This document shows, piece by piece, positions 44,943 through 53,676 of a stretch of 64,000 nucleotides of DNA. The notes under the pieces were generated by a model. It made no database searches. It saw only the letters and a list, made by a program, of their open reading frames with translations, and was not told where the DNA came from. Source of the DNA: Leptolyngbya sp. FACHB-8 (GTDB taxonomy: Bacteria > Cyanobacteriota > Cyanobacteriia > Elainellales > Elainellaceae); the NCBI RefSeq assembly GCF_014695575.1, contig NZ_JACJOO010000047.1:62001-126000 (forward strand), written 5' to 3'. Numbering within the stretch: the first letter of the stretch is position 1; each line of letters opens with the position of its first letter. A program made the position numbers and the translations under genes.

Positions 44943-46376
44943 TTATTGAGCAGGCACAAAATCATACCCAAAGCCTGAGCGGGAACCAGGAGCGACTTTT
45001 ACCAGTTGCATGGGAAGATTGCGATCGCCCGATGCCAAAAAGCGGATGCTTCCGGTTGCCCCTTCAACGGCAAAGCTAGAGTTTCGAAGCGTTGTGTCAA
45101 TACCTTCGCGAGTGGGATTGGCGCGCAATCCTTCAACAATGGCAATCACAGCATCATAGGCTGTTGCTGTACGCCAGTTAATATCTCCCCCCCAGAGTTG
45201 CCGGGCCGTTTTGGTGAATGGCGATTGAGCATTGGCCTGGATAATCCAGGGTACTGTAACGACCATCCCTTCGCTATTGGCACCGCCAATTTGCAACAAC
45301 TTGGGGCTATAAAGGCCATCGCCACCCACCAGGGGCAACTGTCGGCGGTTTACCGCAACCATTTGAATCGCGGTATCGATGTTGCCAGAGTTGGTTAACA
45401 AAACCAGCGCTTCAGCTTGTTGCTGTTGGGCTGCCTTTACAGCATTCCCAGGATCAAACCCGTTACCTGTAATATCTACCTCTGATAGAATTTGCCCGCC
45501 GTCCGTTGCAAAGGCCGTAGAGAACTCGTTTTTAAGGGAGATGCTATAGTCGCTCTGGCCGTTGAAAAAGACGACAACGTTGCGCTGCTGTCCTGTATTC
45601 ATTAAGTGTCGGGAAAGGGCCGTGGCGGTAAAGCGATCGCTCGGCACGGTGCGAAAAATATAATTCCCCTGCCCCGACAACTGGATGGAGGTACTGGTGG
45701 GAGAAATCATAACGAGTTTCCCCTCGTTATAAATGGGCGCAGCCGCCAGCGACGCGTTACTGCTGAAATGGCCAATAACCGCCAGCACCTTGGAGTCATC
45801 CACCAGGCTACGGGCAACGGTTTTCACCGTATCCAGATCGTCATCATCACTGGCAATGAGCACCCGCAAGGGAGTACCGTTGATGCCCCCTGCCTGGTTT
45901 ACCTGATTCTGAGCTTGGGCAACGCCCCGCAGTATTTCCAGCGCTACATTAGTGACCGTGCCAGCCGGTACCGAAACGGCGATGGTGTAAGACGGGCCAT
46001 CTCCAATCCGAGCATTATTCAGATAAATTAGGGCTTCAGGGTCGTTGGAGTTCTGTTGCAGTGAGGCTTCTAACAGACGTACGGCTTCTGAGTAGTTCTG
46101 GTTGGCGATCGCCGCCACCGCCGCTGTTTTGTCTTCAGACGCACCCTGGGGAAATAAGACTTGTTGTCCCAGGCTCAATCGTTGAGCAATGGGGGTATCG
46201 GTCCCGGGGGAAGTGCCCTGGTCTGGTGCATCGGGAGCCGTCGCCGTGGGTGAGGAGGGACGCAAGACATTTCCCACATTGAAGCGGCCCACAAACCACC
46301 AGGCTCCAGCCCCGATTAAGGCCAGGGTCACGAGCAGAGACAGAATCAGTGCAGGGGTTTCGTTTTTGTTTGCCAC
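44943..46376 (-). CDS. LIV-type ABC transporter substrate-binding protein with membrane anchor
   Basis: 477 residues from GTG 46376 (VANKNETPALILSLLVTLAL). Membrane anchor or uncleaved signal at about 8-30, a low-complexity linker, a TPR-like helix pair (AIANQNYSEAVRLLEASLQQ) at about 85-115, then a Peripla_BP_6 domain (about 130-470: IAVSVPAGTVTNVALEILRG, VAQAQNQVNQAGGINGTPLR, AVIGHFSSNASLAAAPIYNE). Such anchored proteins may act as ligand sensors rather than transport components; no permease genes adjoin. The longer frame to 46478 includes part of a degenerate repeat. Confidence 0.8.
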   Translation of the reverse strand: MANKNETPALILSLLVTLALIGAGAWWFVGRFNVGNVLRPSSPTATAPDAPDQGTSPGTDTPIAQRLSLGQQVLFPQGASEDKTAAVAAIANQNYSEAVRLLEASLQQNSNDPEALIYLNNARIGDGPSYTIAVSVPAGTVTNVALEILRGVAQAQNQVNQAGGINGTPLRVLIASDDDDLDTVKTVARSLVDDSKVLAVIGHFSSNASLAAAPIYNEGKLVMISPTSTSIQLSGQGNYIFRTVPSDRFTATALSRHLMNTGQQRNVVVFFNGQSDYSISLKNEFSTAFATDGGQILSEVDITGNGFDPGNAVKAAQQQQAEALVLLTNSGNIDTAIQMVAVNRRQLPLVGGDGLYSPKLLQIGGANSEGMVVTVPWIIQANAQSPFTKTARQLWGGDINWRTATAYDAVIAIVEGLRANPTREGIDTTLRNSSFAVEGATGSIRFLASGDRNLPMQLVKVAPGSRSGFGYDFVPAQ

Positions 46377-46429
46377 GGCCCGATTGCTACTACAGATACA
46401 GTTCTTGAAGTCATCATATCGCCATAGTA

Positions 46430-46561
46430 CTCGACGGCTTAAGTTTGCGAAGGTTCGGAGGTGAGAGAACCCCCTCATGGGTTGATTTCCCAGTTATTCT
46501 CATGCTGAAATCCAGCCCGAAAACCGCTCGTCTCAGACAGCAGTTTCCGGCTTTAGAGCTG
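46430..46561. repeat. Degenerate repeat remnants, incl. partial family H
   Basis: 46497-46561 holds TCTCATGCTGAAATCCAGCCCGAAAAC...GGCTTTAGAGC, the eroded left two thirds of family H. 46430-46495 has CGACGGCTTAAGTT and TCATGGGTTGATTTC, two pieces that also occur in the same order at 166-191 in the first spacer. Confidence 0.45.
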
Positions 46562-49123
46562 ATAGACGGCCTCCACGGTGTCAAATTCTCGTGCCAAAAA
46601 TGGTTGAGGAAACGAGATCCCATAGCCCTGAGCGTAATCAACGCCGATTTGTTTTAGCTTTTCGGTGATTTCGTCATTCTCGACGAATTCGGCAATGGTG
46701 AGCAAATTCATGGCATGGCCGACCTGATTAATGGCGTTGACCATGGCTAGATCCAGTACATCGGTCATCATATCTTTGATAAACATGCCGTCGATCTTGA
46801 GGTAATCTACTGGCAAAGTCTTCAGGTAGGCGAAGGATGACATGCCGCTACCAAAGTCATCCAAAGCAAAGTGACACCCCATGCGTTTGAGATCCTGAAT
46901 GAGCGCAACAGCTTTTTTGAGATTGGCGATCGCTGCTGTCTCCGTCACTTCAAAGCAAATCATGCTGGGGGGAATCTGATAGTGGCTCAAGCGCTCACGA
47001 ATAAAGTCCACCAGATGTTCGTCACTGAGGCTGGCTCCCGATAAATTCACCGCATAGATGCCATCAAGATGGCAGTATGGCCCCAGGGTCATCCCACTCC
47101 ATCGTGGATCGGGTTGCTGCATACGGATGTACAGAGTCGCAAATAAGTGATCAATCACCCAACGGTCAAGCTTGGGCATTAGGTCATACCGTTCAGCCGC
47201 TGGAATAAATGCCATCGGAGGGATGGGCTGACCGTCCAGGCCTATCATGCGCAGCAGAATTTCAATGTAAGGTCGCGGTGTTGCCAATTGGCCCGATTGG
47301 ATTGGCTGTACTCGCTGGTAATAAAGTTGGAACCGTTCCTCTTCGAGTGCCCGGGTGATTTGGGAAACCCACTGACGCTCGTTGCGCTGGCGCATCAGAT
47401 CCTCGTCGTCTTGCCGATACACATGAATCCGGTTGCGGCCTCCGGCTTTGGCTGCATAGCAAGCAGAATCAGCCGCACTGAGTACCTGGGTATGGTTCTG
47501 AAAATTGTCATCAACCACTACCAGGCCAATGCTGACCCCGATGGTAAAAACCTTATCCTGCCAGGAGAAGCGGAAATTATGGACGCGATCGCACAACAGT
47601 TGGGCAATGTTCATCGCTGTTTCCGGAGAGCAATCCCATAGCAACACCCCAAACTCATCGCCCCCTAACCGAGCAAAGACATCGCTTTTGCGGACCTGCT
47701 CGTGCATAAGCTGAGCAATCAGGATGAGGAGTTCATCTCCTGCGCAATGACCGCAAGTGTCATTCACAATTTTGAATTGGTCGAGGTCGAGATAGCAGAA
47801 AACATGCTTCAGGTTGCTGCTATGGGCTGTGGACATGGCCTGTTGCAGGCAAACCTCAAACTCATGGCGGTTGATTAGCCCGGTTAGCGCATCGTGACTG
47901 GCCTGCCAGGAGAGTTTTTGGGAGAGGGAGAGAGCCTCTGTCATATCTCGCAGCACCAGCACAGCCCCAATAATGTCGCCCCCAAGGCGGATGGGAGCGG
48001 CCGAGTAGTGCACCGCAAAAGCCTGACCGCTTCGGGGATGCAAGGTGTTGTCATGGGTCAAACTCATTACGGGGCTGCCCTGAAGCACCTGTTGCAGGCA
48101 GGCAGGCACGATCTCCTCTCCCTCAATACTTCGCATCTGCAAAACTTGGGGTAACAGACATCCCACGGCAGTGGCTTCTTGCCATCCTGTCAACCGTTCA
48201 GCTGCCGAGTTCATGGCCTGAATTTGGCCTGCCGAGTTGGTTGTAATGACAGCGTCTTCAATGGATTGCAGGGTGATCTGGGCCAACTCCTTCTGGCATT
48301 GCAATTCCTCGGTTCTGACACGAACCATGGTTTCTAGATTGTTATTGAGATCCTGAAGCTGGGTTTGCTGAGTGCTTAGAACTTCGAGCATGTGGTTAAA
48401 CGTTTGTCCCAGCATCGTCAACTCCAGTACACTGCCGGAGAAGTGGAAGCGAGCCTGCAAATTGCCCTGAGATACCGACTGGCTTAATTGAATGAGCTGC
48501 TGAACGGGTGCAAACAAACCCCATTGCACCAGGGCTTCCACCAGGGCTACCAGAGCGATGCCCACCAGTCCCTGCCGCAGAAGTCGGATTGTTACCGATC
48601 GCCAGACCTCCTGATACTCCCGCTGCCAGTTCACTCGCACCACCAGAGCCGCAGCCACCTGACCTTGCTGGTTGGTCAATGGGAGGGCATAGTTGTGGTA
48701 GTAGGGTTTGGGGCCAGGGGCCGAGGAGAGGCGGAGCGATCGCATGGCCTCTTCTGCCAGGTCTTGCCATGCAGCAGGAGAAGAAGCGCGATCGCCTTCG
48801 GTATCCCAATGGGAATCTCCCCGCTGACGGGCCAGCACGGTTCCCTCTGACCCGACCACCAGGACATCTACACGCCCCCCAATTACAGACAGCCGAGATA
48901 GGGCCGCTTCTACAGCGACGCGATCGCCCGTCTTGAAGGCGCGGTCTAAAACCAGACCGATGAATAGGGTTTCCTGGTGCCCAACCTCTCGCCAGGTATG
49001 GGCATGCGTCGCCGTGTCATGCATCGCATGGGTGAGTACAACAGCACCCCAGCTGCCCAAAAATGCCCCATAGGTAGCCAGAATCAGTGATTTTAGTTTG
49101 AAACCCGGTTGGAATACTGCCAT
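46553..49123 (-). CDS. Membrane sensor GGDEF-EAL protein
   Basis: 856 residues. Membrane segments at about 10-32 and 187-210 enclose a periplasmic sensor of about 150 residues. Then HAMP (about 208-262), a short coiled coil, PAS (about 280-400), GGDEF (RLGGDEFGVLL near 492, preceded by DLDQFKIVNDTCGH) and EAL (YIEILLR near 625, where the E-x-L-x-R pattern is kept; DDFGSGMSSFAYL; KIDGMF). Both c-di-GMP synthesis and breakdown are possible. It starts one base after the stop of an NMT1-type binding protein gene, so the two are cotranslated, and the periplasmic domain could read the binding protein's ligand state. Confidence 0.88.
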   Translation of the reverse strand: MAVFQPGFKLKSLILATYGAFLGSWGAVVLTHAMHDTATHAHTWREVGHQETLFIGLVLDRAFKTGDRVAVEAALSRLSVIGGRVDVLVVGSEGTVLARQRGDSHWDTEGDRASSPAAWQDLAEEAMRSLRLSSAPGPKPYYHNYALPLTNQQGQVAAALVVRVNWQREYQEVWRSVTIRLLRQGLVGIALVALVEALVQWGLFAPVQQLIQLSQSVSQGNLQARFHFSGSVLELTMLGQTFNHMLEVLSTQQTQLQDLNNNLETMVRVRTEELQCQKELAQITLQSIEDAVITTNSAGQIQAMNSAAERLTGWQEATAVGCLLPQVLQMRSIEGEEIVPACLQQVLQGSPVMSLTHDNTLHPRSGQAFAVHYSAAPIRLGGDIIGAVLVLRDMTEALSLSQKLSWQASHDALTGLINRHEFEVCLQQAMSTAHSSNLKHVFCYLDLDQFKIVNDTCGHCAGDELLILIAQLMHEQVRKSDVFARLGGDEFGVLLWDCSPETAMNIAQLLCDRVHNFRFSWQDKVFTIGVSIGLVVVDDNFQNHTQVLSAADSACYAAKAGGRNRIHVYRQDDEDLMRQRNERQWVSQITRALEEERFQLYYQRVQPIQSGQLATPRPYIEILLRMIGLDGQPIPPMAFIPAAERYDLMPKLDRWVIDHLFATLYIRMQQPDPRWSGMTLGPYCHLDGIYAVNLSGASLSDEHLVDFIRERLSHYQIPPSMICFEVTETAAIANLKKAVALIQDLKRMGCHFALDDFGSGMSSFAYLKTLPVDYLKIDGMFIKDMMTDVLDLAMVNAINQVGHAMNLLTIAEFVENDEITEKLKQIGVDYAQGYGISFPQPFLAREFDTVEAVYQL

Positions 49124-49124
49124 G

Positions 49125-50123
49125 TCATGGTCGGGCCGCCTCTACAATGGATGGCTCGTAAAGGGATTGAGGGTCAAAGTCTGATAGGTTGGGATTCGTA
49201 CTTTTCAGAAAGTCGTAGGTCGCTTGCAATTGTGCCGCAACGGTGTTCGGTCCGCCTTGGGGGGCAAACAATCGGTGGTTGTCTTCAAGCCGTAGAAAAC
49301 GAATGCCATCGGCCTCGGCTTTAAGAGCTTCGCTGGGGCGATTGTTGATTGCCGAAAGTAGCTGCCAGCAGCGATCTGCTTCGGTTTCACACGTTGCCCG
49401 CATCTGATCCCAGGCTTCCACGAGCTGAATATAGGAATCTCGATTAGCTTGCAGTTTTGACTTGCGAACCACAAGTACATTCAGAATCAAATTGGGAAAA
49501 TCTCGAGATGTGGTGAGAATGTGCATGTTGGGCAATGCCACTGCTGTGCTTAGGTTCGGTTCCCAGGTGACGACGGCATCAACCTGACCTGTTTCGAGGG
49601 CCTGGTTGACCTCATCGGCTTGCACATCAATATAAGTAATGTCATCCAGGGTTAACCCGGCTTTCTTTAGAATAGCCAACAGCAGGTAGTGGCTGGTGGC
49701 TCCCGTTTCTGCTCCAATCCGTTTGCCCCGTAGGTCAGCCAGGGTACGGATCTCCTTGCGGGCAACCATGCCATCGGCTCCACTCGATTCGTTATAGGCA
49801 TAGATGACAGCCATATCGGGATCCGTGGCTGCCAGGTTGATGGCAACATCGAGGGTGAAATTTAAAACATCTGTGGTGCCATTGCGAAATGCCTGGACGA
49901 TATCGTCTGATGTCTTGATCGCTGGTAGATTCAGATCCAAGCCATGGCTTTTGTCTAAGCCCAACTCCTGGATAGCAATGAAGCCCTGATCGCCGGGCCA
50001 ATCTGTGGGCAGTAGAGTGAGCGATCGCGGTGCAGGGTGCACAAGTCGCGGAACGAGCGGCACTACCGCCAGGGACACCCCCACAATTAACCCCGTAATC
50101 AGGACGCGAGGTATCCGCACCAC
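49125..50123 (-). CDS. NMT1/SsuA-type periplasmic substrate-binding protein
   Basis: 332 residues from GTG 50123, which has GGAGG seven bases upstream; the frame opens earlier at TTG 50138, but that would place the ribosome site inside the gene. Signal peptide VLITGLIVGVSLAVVPLVP. Typical features of the taurine/nitrate/thiamine-precursor binding family: LLPTDWPGDQGFIAIQELGL, VQAFRNGTTDVLNFTLDVAI, LADLRGKRIGAETGATSHYL, VDAVVTWEPNLSTAV. No ABC permease or ATPase is nearby; instead a GGDEF-EAL gene follows one base after its stop. The ligand cannot be told. Confidence 0.85.
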   Translation of the reverse strand: MVRIPRVLITGLIVGVSLAVVPLVPRLVHPAPRSLTLLPTDWPGDQGFIAIQELGLDKSHGLDLNLPAIKTSDDIVQAFRNGTTDVLNFTLDVAINLAATDPDMAVIYAYNESSGADGMVARKEIRTLADLRGKRIGAETGATSHYLLLAILKKAGLTLDDITYIDVQADEVNQALETGQVDAVVTWEPNLSTAVALPNMHILTTSRDFPNLILNVLVVRKSKLQANRDSYIQLVEAWDQMRATCETEADRCWQLLSAINNRPSEALKAEADGIRFLRLEDNHRLFAPQGGPNTVAAQLQATYDFLKSTNPNLSDFDPQSLYEPSIVEAARP

Positions 50124-50468
50124 AGCCTTTCCTCCCAATGTTTAGTACCTGCTTGAACATTGGCCTGTTTATAGCGATCGCCCGGAGGACAACCTCCAAT
50201 GCAATAGATTGGAACGCTTGAAGATTGCAGTTCCAATTATTGAACAGGTTTACCTGCTTCTCAATGGCTATAAAAAGGCAAATGCCTATTTTTAGAATTG
50301 CCAGAAGTGTGCATTAAATTCAAAAGCCATCACAAAACTTCAGCATTCCGGGACCAAGCCTGAGTAAGTGGTCATCGTTAACCATTTAATTTGAAGGCTA
50401 TGTTGGCCACAATGCAGTCAGCATCGTCTTTTGGGTTATCTGTTAATTGGCTGATACCAAATCAATGT

Positions 50469-50532
50469 GAAGCTGCACAGAATGAGAGTTGCGGCGGGTA
50501 CCCGCCGCAACTCTCATTCTGTGCAGCTTCAT
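50469..50532. repeat. 64-bp perfect palindrome with no loop
   Basis: The arms of 32 bases, starting TGAAGCTGCACAGAATGAGA, meet at GGGTACCC with no spacer and no mismatch. Such perfect palindromes are normally unstable in bacterial chromosomes. No second copy in the window. Confidence 0.9.
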
Positions 50533-50686
50533 ATAAAAACAGTATGAGCCACTTATTGTTTATTCACTCAATCGTTCTAGGAGTAGTTTCTACCAATCCC
50601 TGCTTTTTGGATTAACAGTGCAACTTAATGAAACAAGACCCAAAACTCATGCCTTAGTGTGGTAAGGAGCATGGTTTTTTGAATTT

Positions 50687-50791
50687 TACAGCGCTTTTCA
50701 AACGCTTAAAATCTGATTGTTTTTGTGAGAGCCATGTTCCGCGTGGCTCTCACAAAAACAACCGTAGCTGATTCAAGTGCAAAGCACCGTA
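50687..50791. repeat. Family C palindromic element, copy 2 (105 bp)
   Basis: Same length and order as 8411-8515, with paired changes in the central stem (GTGAGAGCC with GGCTCTCAC). Ends TACAGCGCTTTTCAAACGCT and GTGCAAAGCACCGTA. Confidence 0.8.
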
Positions 50792-51077
50792 GGTTTAATT
50801 GAGCTGGGTTATTCACCTTGACTAAATAATCACCCGAATGGGTGAAGTTCCCATTATTTAATCGCATTTTTCCGTATTGCTTTCAGGTTCTGTTGTAGTT
50901 CTAAAAAGTGTTTGAGAGTTGCACTAAAACAGAAGAATTCAGCCCTTTGAATTTAGTTTTCAAGAATGTTTATCCGTTCTAGTAAAGCTAGTTTCTTCTG
51001 TAGAGAGTGCGAAAAAGAATAAACTTTTCGGACACTTTTCTATCCTGATTATCGTTTTTGTTGAAAGGTTCATATTT

Positions 51078-51497
51078 ATGAAAGCGAGAGCCCTTGTATT
51101 GCTGGCCATTGTAGGAGTTCTGTCTACTTCTTCGGTGGTGGCTGCCCAGCAAGCACGATTACCTCAACCCAATGCGAATGGTGACTACACAGCGCGTACC
51201 AGCCATAGTTCCTGGCAAGTAGTTGATCCTGACCCAAATGGCTTGAATTGTCGTTGGTCGAGCCAAATGCCTGCAGAATGGTATGCACCGGATGCGCGCC
51301 TTCCCCGCAGGGATGTGGTGAACTGGGGCGTTGTACGCCGTTTCGCGACGGGAACAGTATTAACTGCCAATACGACTCCCGCTGGATTTGCGACAATGAC
51401 AGATTCCCGAGGGCTGCCTTGGCTTAAAGTATCGATCGGAAATAACGATCAGATTTGCTTAGTACGGGCGAATAGCCGATTTGTTCGTCCTCGGTAG
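51078..51497 (+). CDS. Small secreted protein of unknown function
   Basis: 139 residues with a signal peptide (KARALVLLAIVGVLSTSSVV, cleavage near VAAQQ). The mature part has RTSHSSWQVVDPDPNGLNCR, a second Cys near the end (NNDQICLVRANSRFV) likely forming a disulfide, and a pattern of short strands that could be SH3-like (WLKVSIGNNDQICLVRAN). ATG 51078 has GAAAGG upstream. No family named. Confidence 0.75.
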   Translation: MKARALVLLAIVGVLSTSSVVAAQQARLPQPNANGDYTARTSHSSWQVVDPDPNGLNCRWSSQMPAEWYAPDARLPRRDVVNWGVVRRFATGTVLTANTTPAGFATMTDSRGLPWLKVSIGNNDQICLVRANSRFVRPR

Positions 51498-51504
51498 GAC
51501 GCGC

Positions 51505-51662
51505 TTTAAAGCTGGCTGAAAGGTTCATTTTTTCGTGCAGGAAGTGCACGAAAAAATGGCCTTTCAAGCAGGCCCTGAATCCATTTCAGTATTCAATTTG
51601 ATGAAGTACAAAAAGCAGTGTGTGGTGCGTAGCACCACACACTGCTTTTTGTACTTCATCAA
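51505..51662. repeat. Imperfect hairpin (family I-like) and perfect 31-bp-arm hairpin
   Basis: 51505-51580: GGCTGAAAGGTTCATTTTTT with its imperfect complement. 51598-51662: TTGATGAAGTACAAAAAGCA... and its exact complement, loop GTA. The first begins 8 bases after the secreted-protein stop. An open frame 51535-51795 crosses both and is not a gene. Confidence 0.75.
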
Positions 51663-52109
51663 CCTACATAATGCTGCCAGCTCAGCAAAAGAGAAGGATA
51701 TGAATGCGGGAAAACCCCAAACGTCAGACTACGTTCCACGCCTTCTCTCATATCTCATTAGATTGGCAAGACGTATAACTTGCATAAAAAAATAAGTCTT
51801 AAACAAAAGAAAAAGCTGATGTTCCCGCCAGACCTGCGGAAGGCATCAGCATCTTGGACTTTGGAGCGGCCCAGCCTGAGAGAATGTTCAGATTAATGAC
51901 CGTGGGCGCGAAGCACAGTTATTAACTTTGCATCGAATCGAACATTCTATAGTTGAAAGGTTGAAACATATGAAACAGACAGATACTTTACGGACTTAAG
52001 CATCCCTTGAACCAAAATATTCCAACCCTGTTCAAGAAGTTGTTTGAAACGTTTGAGAACGGATGAGTCTCTCTGTATAACACGCACGCTTAACGTTTCA
52101 AATACGCAC

Positions 52110-53078
52110 TTATAGAGCGTAAGAAATATGGCCAAAATCGGCTGGAGTGATAGTGTTGGCATCAACTCCAACAAGGATTGCCAACGTTTCTCCGCCAAGT
52201 TTGATGCGGGTGTTGTCGCCCTGTTGTCGGATGGTGAGCTCGGAGAAGGCAATCTGTACCAGACCCAAGCGATCGCCCGCCCCAAAATCTACAATCTTAT
52301 CTGTCCCAGTGCCTGCTTCCAGAACAAATACATCGGCTCCAGCTCCGCCCTTGAGCCTATCTCGGCCTTCGTTACCGAACAGGGTGTCATCCCCAGTCCC
52401 GCCAAGAAGCGTATCTCTTCCGGTGCCACCCCGCAGGATGTCATCCCCAGCACCACCCCTCAGGCGATCGCGGCCATCGCCCCCATAGAGGCGATCGCTC
52501 CCGCCACGCCCTAGGATTTTGTCATTTCCCTCGTCACCCCAGAGTAAGTCACGCTGCTGGCTCCCCCGGATCGTATCGTTACCCTGCCCACCATAAATGC
52601 CACTGCTGGTTGAGCCAGCCGTCAGCCGATCATTACCGGAAGTGCCTGTGATTAAGTTATCTACAACTGTGGGCATGTCATCTACATAGATGACATCGAG
52701 GTCAGAACCGGGTATTTCAGGCATAGGCCACGGATCTGTAGGAATGGGGTCATCGAGTCTGGGGCCTCTGGTCGTCGATCCGGGACGAAAGCCTGGAGGG
52801 AAGCAGATCAGCGGATCTGTAATGATGATTGAGGTCGTGGCCATAAGCTCAGCATCAGGGGTGGTAGCTCCCTCCTCGGGTGAATTGTCTGTTGCTTCGC
52901 CGCCTAAGGTTTGGAAGGTCTGAAATGTTTCAAAAACGCCTGAATCAACTGGCTCGAAAGCAACCCAATCATTTACCACCCAATCAATAGGGTCAATCCA
53001 CTGAACATCAGTCTCTTCAGAGGAAGGGGAAAGCTCGCTAGATAGCGATGAGTCCGTGTTGGTTAAATCTAAGGCCAT
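52110..53078 (-). CDS. RTX-type calcium-binding repeat protein
   Basis: 322 residues. An acidic N-terminal region of about 130 residues with a Pro-rich stretch (LICFPPGFRPGSTTRGPRL) is followed by about ten nonapeptides (GGDGRDRLRGGAGDDILRGG, then GTGRDTLLGGTGDDTLFG and more). The C-terminus is VDFGAGDRLGLVQIAFSELT, then NTRIKLGGETLAILVGVDAN, the usual last domain. Extracellular calcium-binding protein, probably exported by a type I system. It differs from the 42462 protein in lacking the VENLEL insertions. Divergent from the HTH gene. Confidence 0.86.
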   Translation of the reverse strand: MALDLTNTDSSLSSELSPSSEETDVQWIDPIDWVVNDWVAFEPVDSGVFETFQTFQTLGGEATDNSPEEGATTPDAELMATTSIIITDPLICFPPGFRPGSTTRGPRLDDPIPTDPWPMPEIPGSDLDVIYVDDMPTVVDNLITGTSGNDRLTAGSTSSGIYGGQGNDTIRGSQQRDLLWGDEGNDKILGRGGSDRLYGGDGRDRLRGGAGDDILRGGTGRDTLLGGTGDDTLFGNEGRDRLKGGAGADVFVLEAGTGTDKIVDFGAGDRLGLVQIAFSELTIRQQGDNTRIKLGGETLAILVGVDANTITPADFGHISYAL

Positions 53079-53305
53079 AAACTAATTCTCCATATGAGTG
53101 ACGTGGACAGCACGGCCTATTGGAATCGCTGCCTCTAATAATCAGGATGCCCTAAAAACTTCACCCTAAAACAATTTAGGCTAAAACTTCATAGATCTGC
53201 AAGGTTTACCTAAAGAAATTTAGTCAAGCGCGACTATGATAGAGGAGTGACCTTAAGGCGGATACCCCACAGTCTGCCTTTCCCCTCAATCTCTGGGATG
53301 AAACG

Positions 53306-53608
53306 ATGACAATTTCGCAGATCGCCGCGTTGCGCGAGCAGGCTGGCCTCACCCAGCGAGAATTGGCTCTGGCAGTTGGGGTTACTGAAACGACGATCGC
53401 TAACTGGGAGCGGGGTCGTAGCGGTTTGGATTGGATCGAACGGCTCATTCGCCTGTGCCGTACCCTCAATTGCAATCTCGAAGATTTGATTGCAGAGGAG
53501 GTTGAAGCAGAACCTTCTGAGCCAACGTTTGAAGAATTGCGTCAGATGTATCGGGAGGGGCGTCTGTCAGCTTTAAGCTCGTCTCCTGTGACACCCGATG
53601 CTCTGTGA
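53306..53608 (+). CDS. XRE-family helix-turn-helix regulator
   Basis: 100 residues. Cro/C1-type HTH at about 5-60: IAALREQAGLTQRELALAVG, then TETTIANWERGRSGLDWIER. The C-terminal 35 residues are acidic (LEDLIAEEVEAEPSEPTFEE). The divergent RTX gene starts 227 bases away and the gene at 53677 follows by 68 bases, so either could be its target. ATG 53306. Confidence 0.88.
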   Translation: MTISQIAALREQAGLTQRELALAVGVTETTIANWERGRSGLDWIERLIRLCRTLNCNLEDLIAEEVEAEPSEPTFEELRQMYREGRLSALSSSPVTPDAL

Positions 53609-53676
53609 CATCAGATGCTTAAGCGGGAGAGGAAGCGGGCACACTAGGACATCAAAGGGGCCAGAGGCAGCGGTCT

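Larger units (their letters stand above)
50139..51077. other. 939-base spacer between the binding-protein gene and the secreted protein gene
   Basis: No gene is supported. It contains the 64-bp perfect palindrome and a family C element (listed separately) and a weak hairpin near 50827-50865 (TAAATAAT / ATTATTTA). The promoter of the upstream-reading binding-protein operon must lie near 50140-50250. Confidence 0.5.

Noticed and set aside
51535-51795. 86-codon plus-strand frame after the secreted protein
   Set aside because: Runs through two hairpins; no ribosome site; composition unlike protein.
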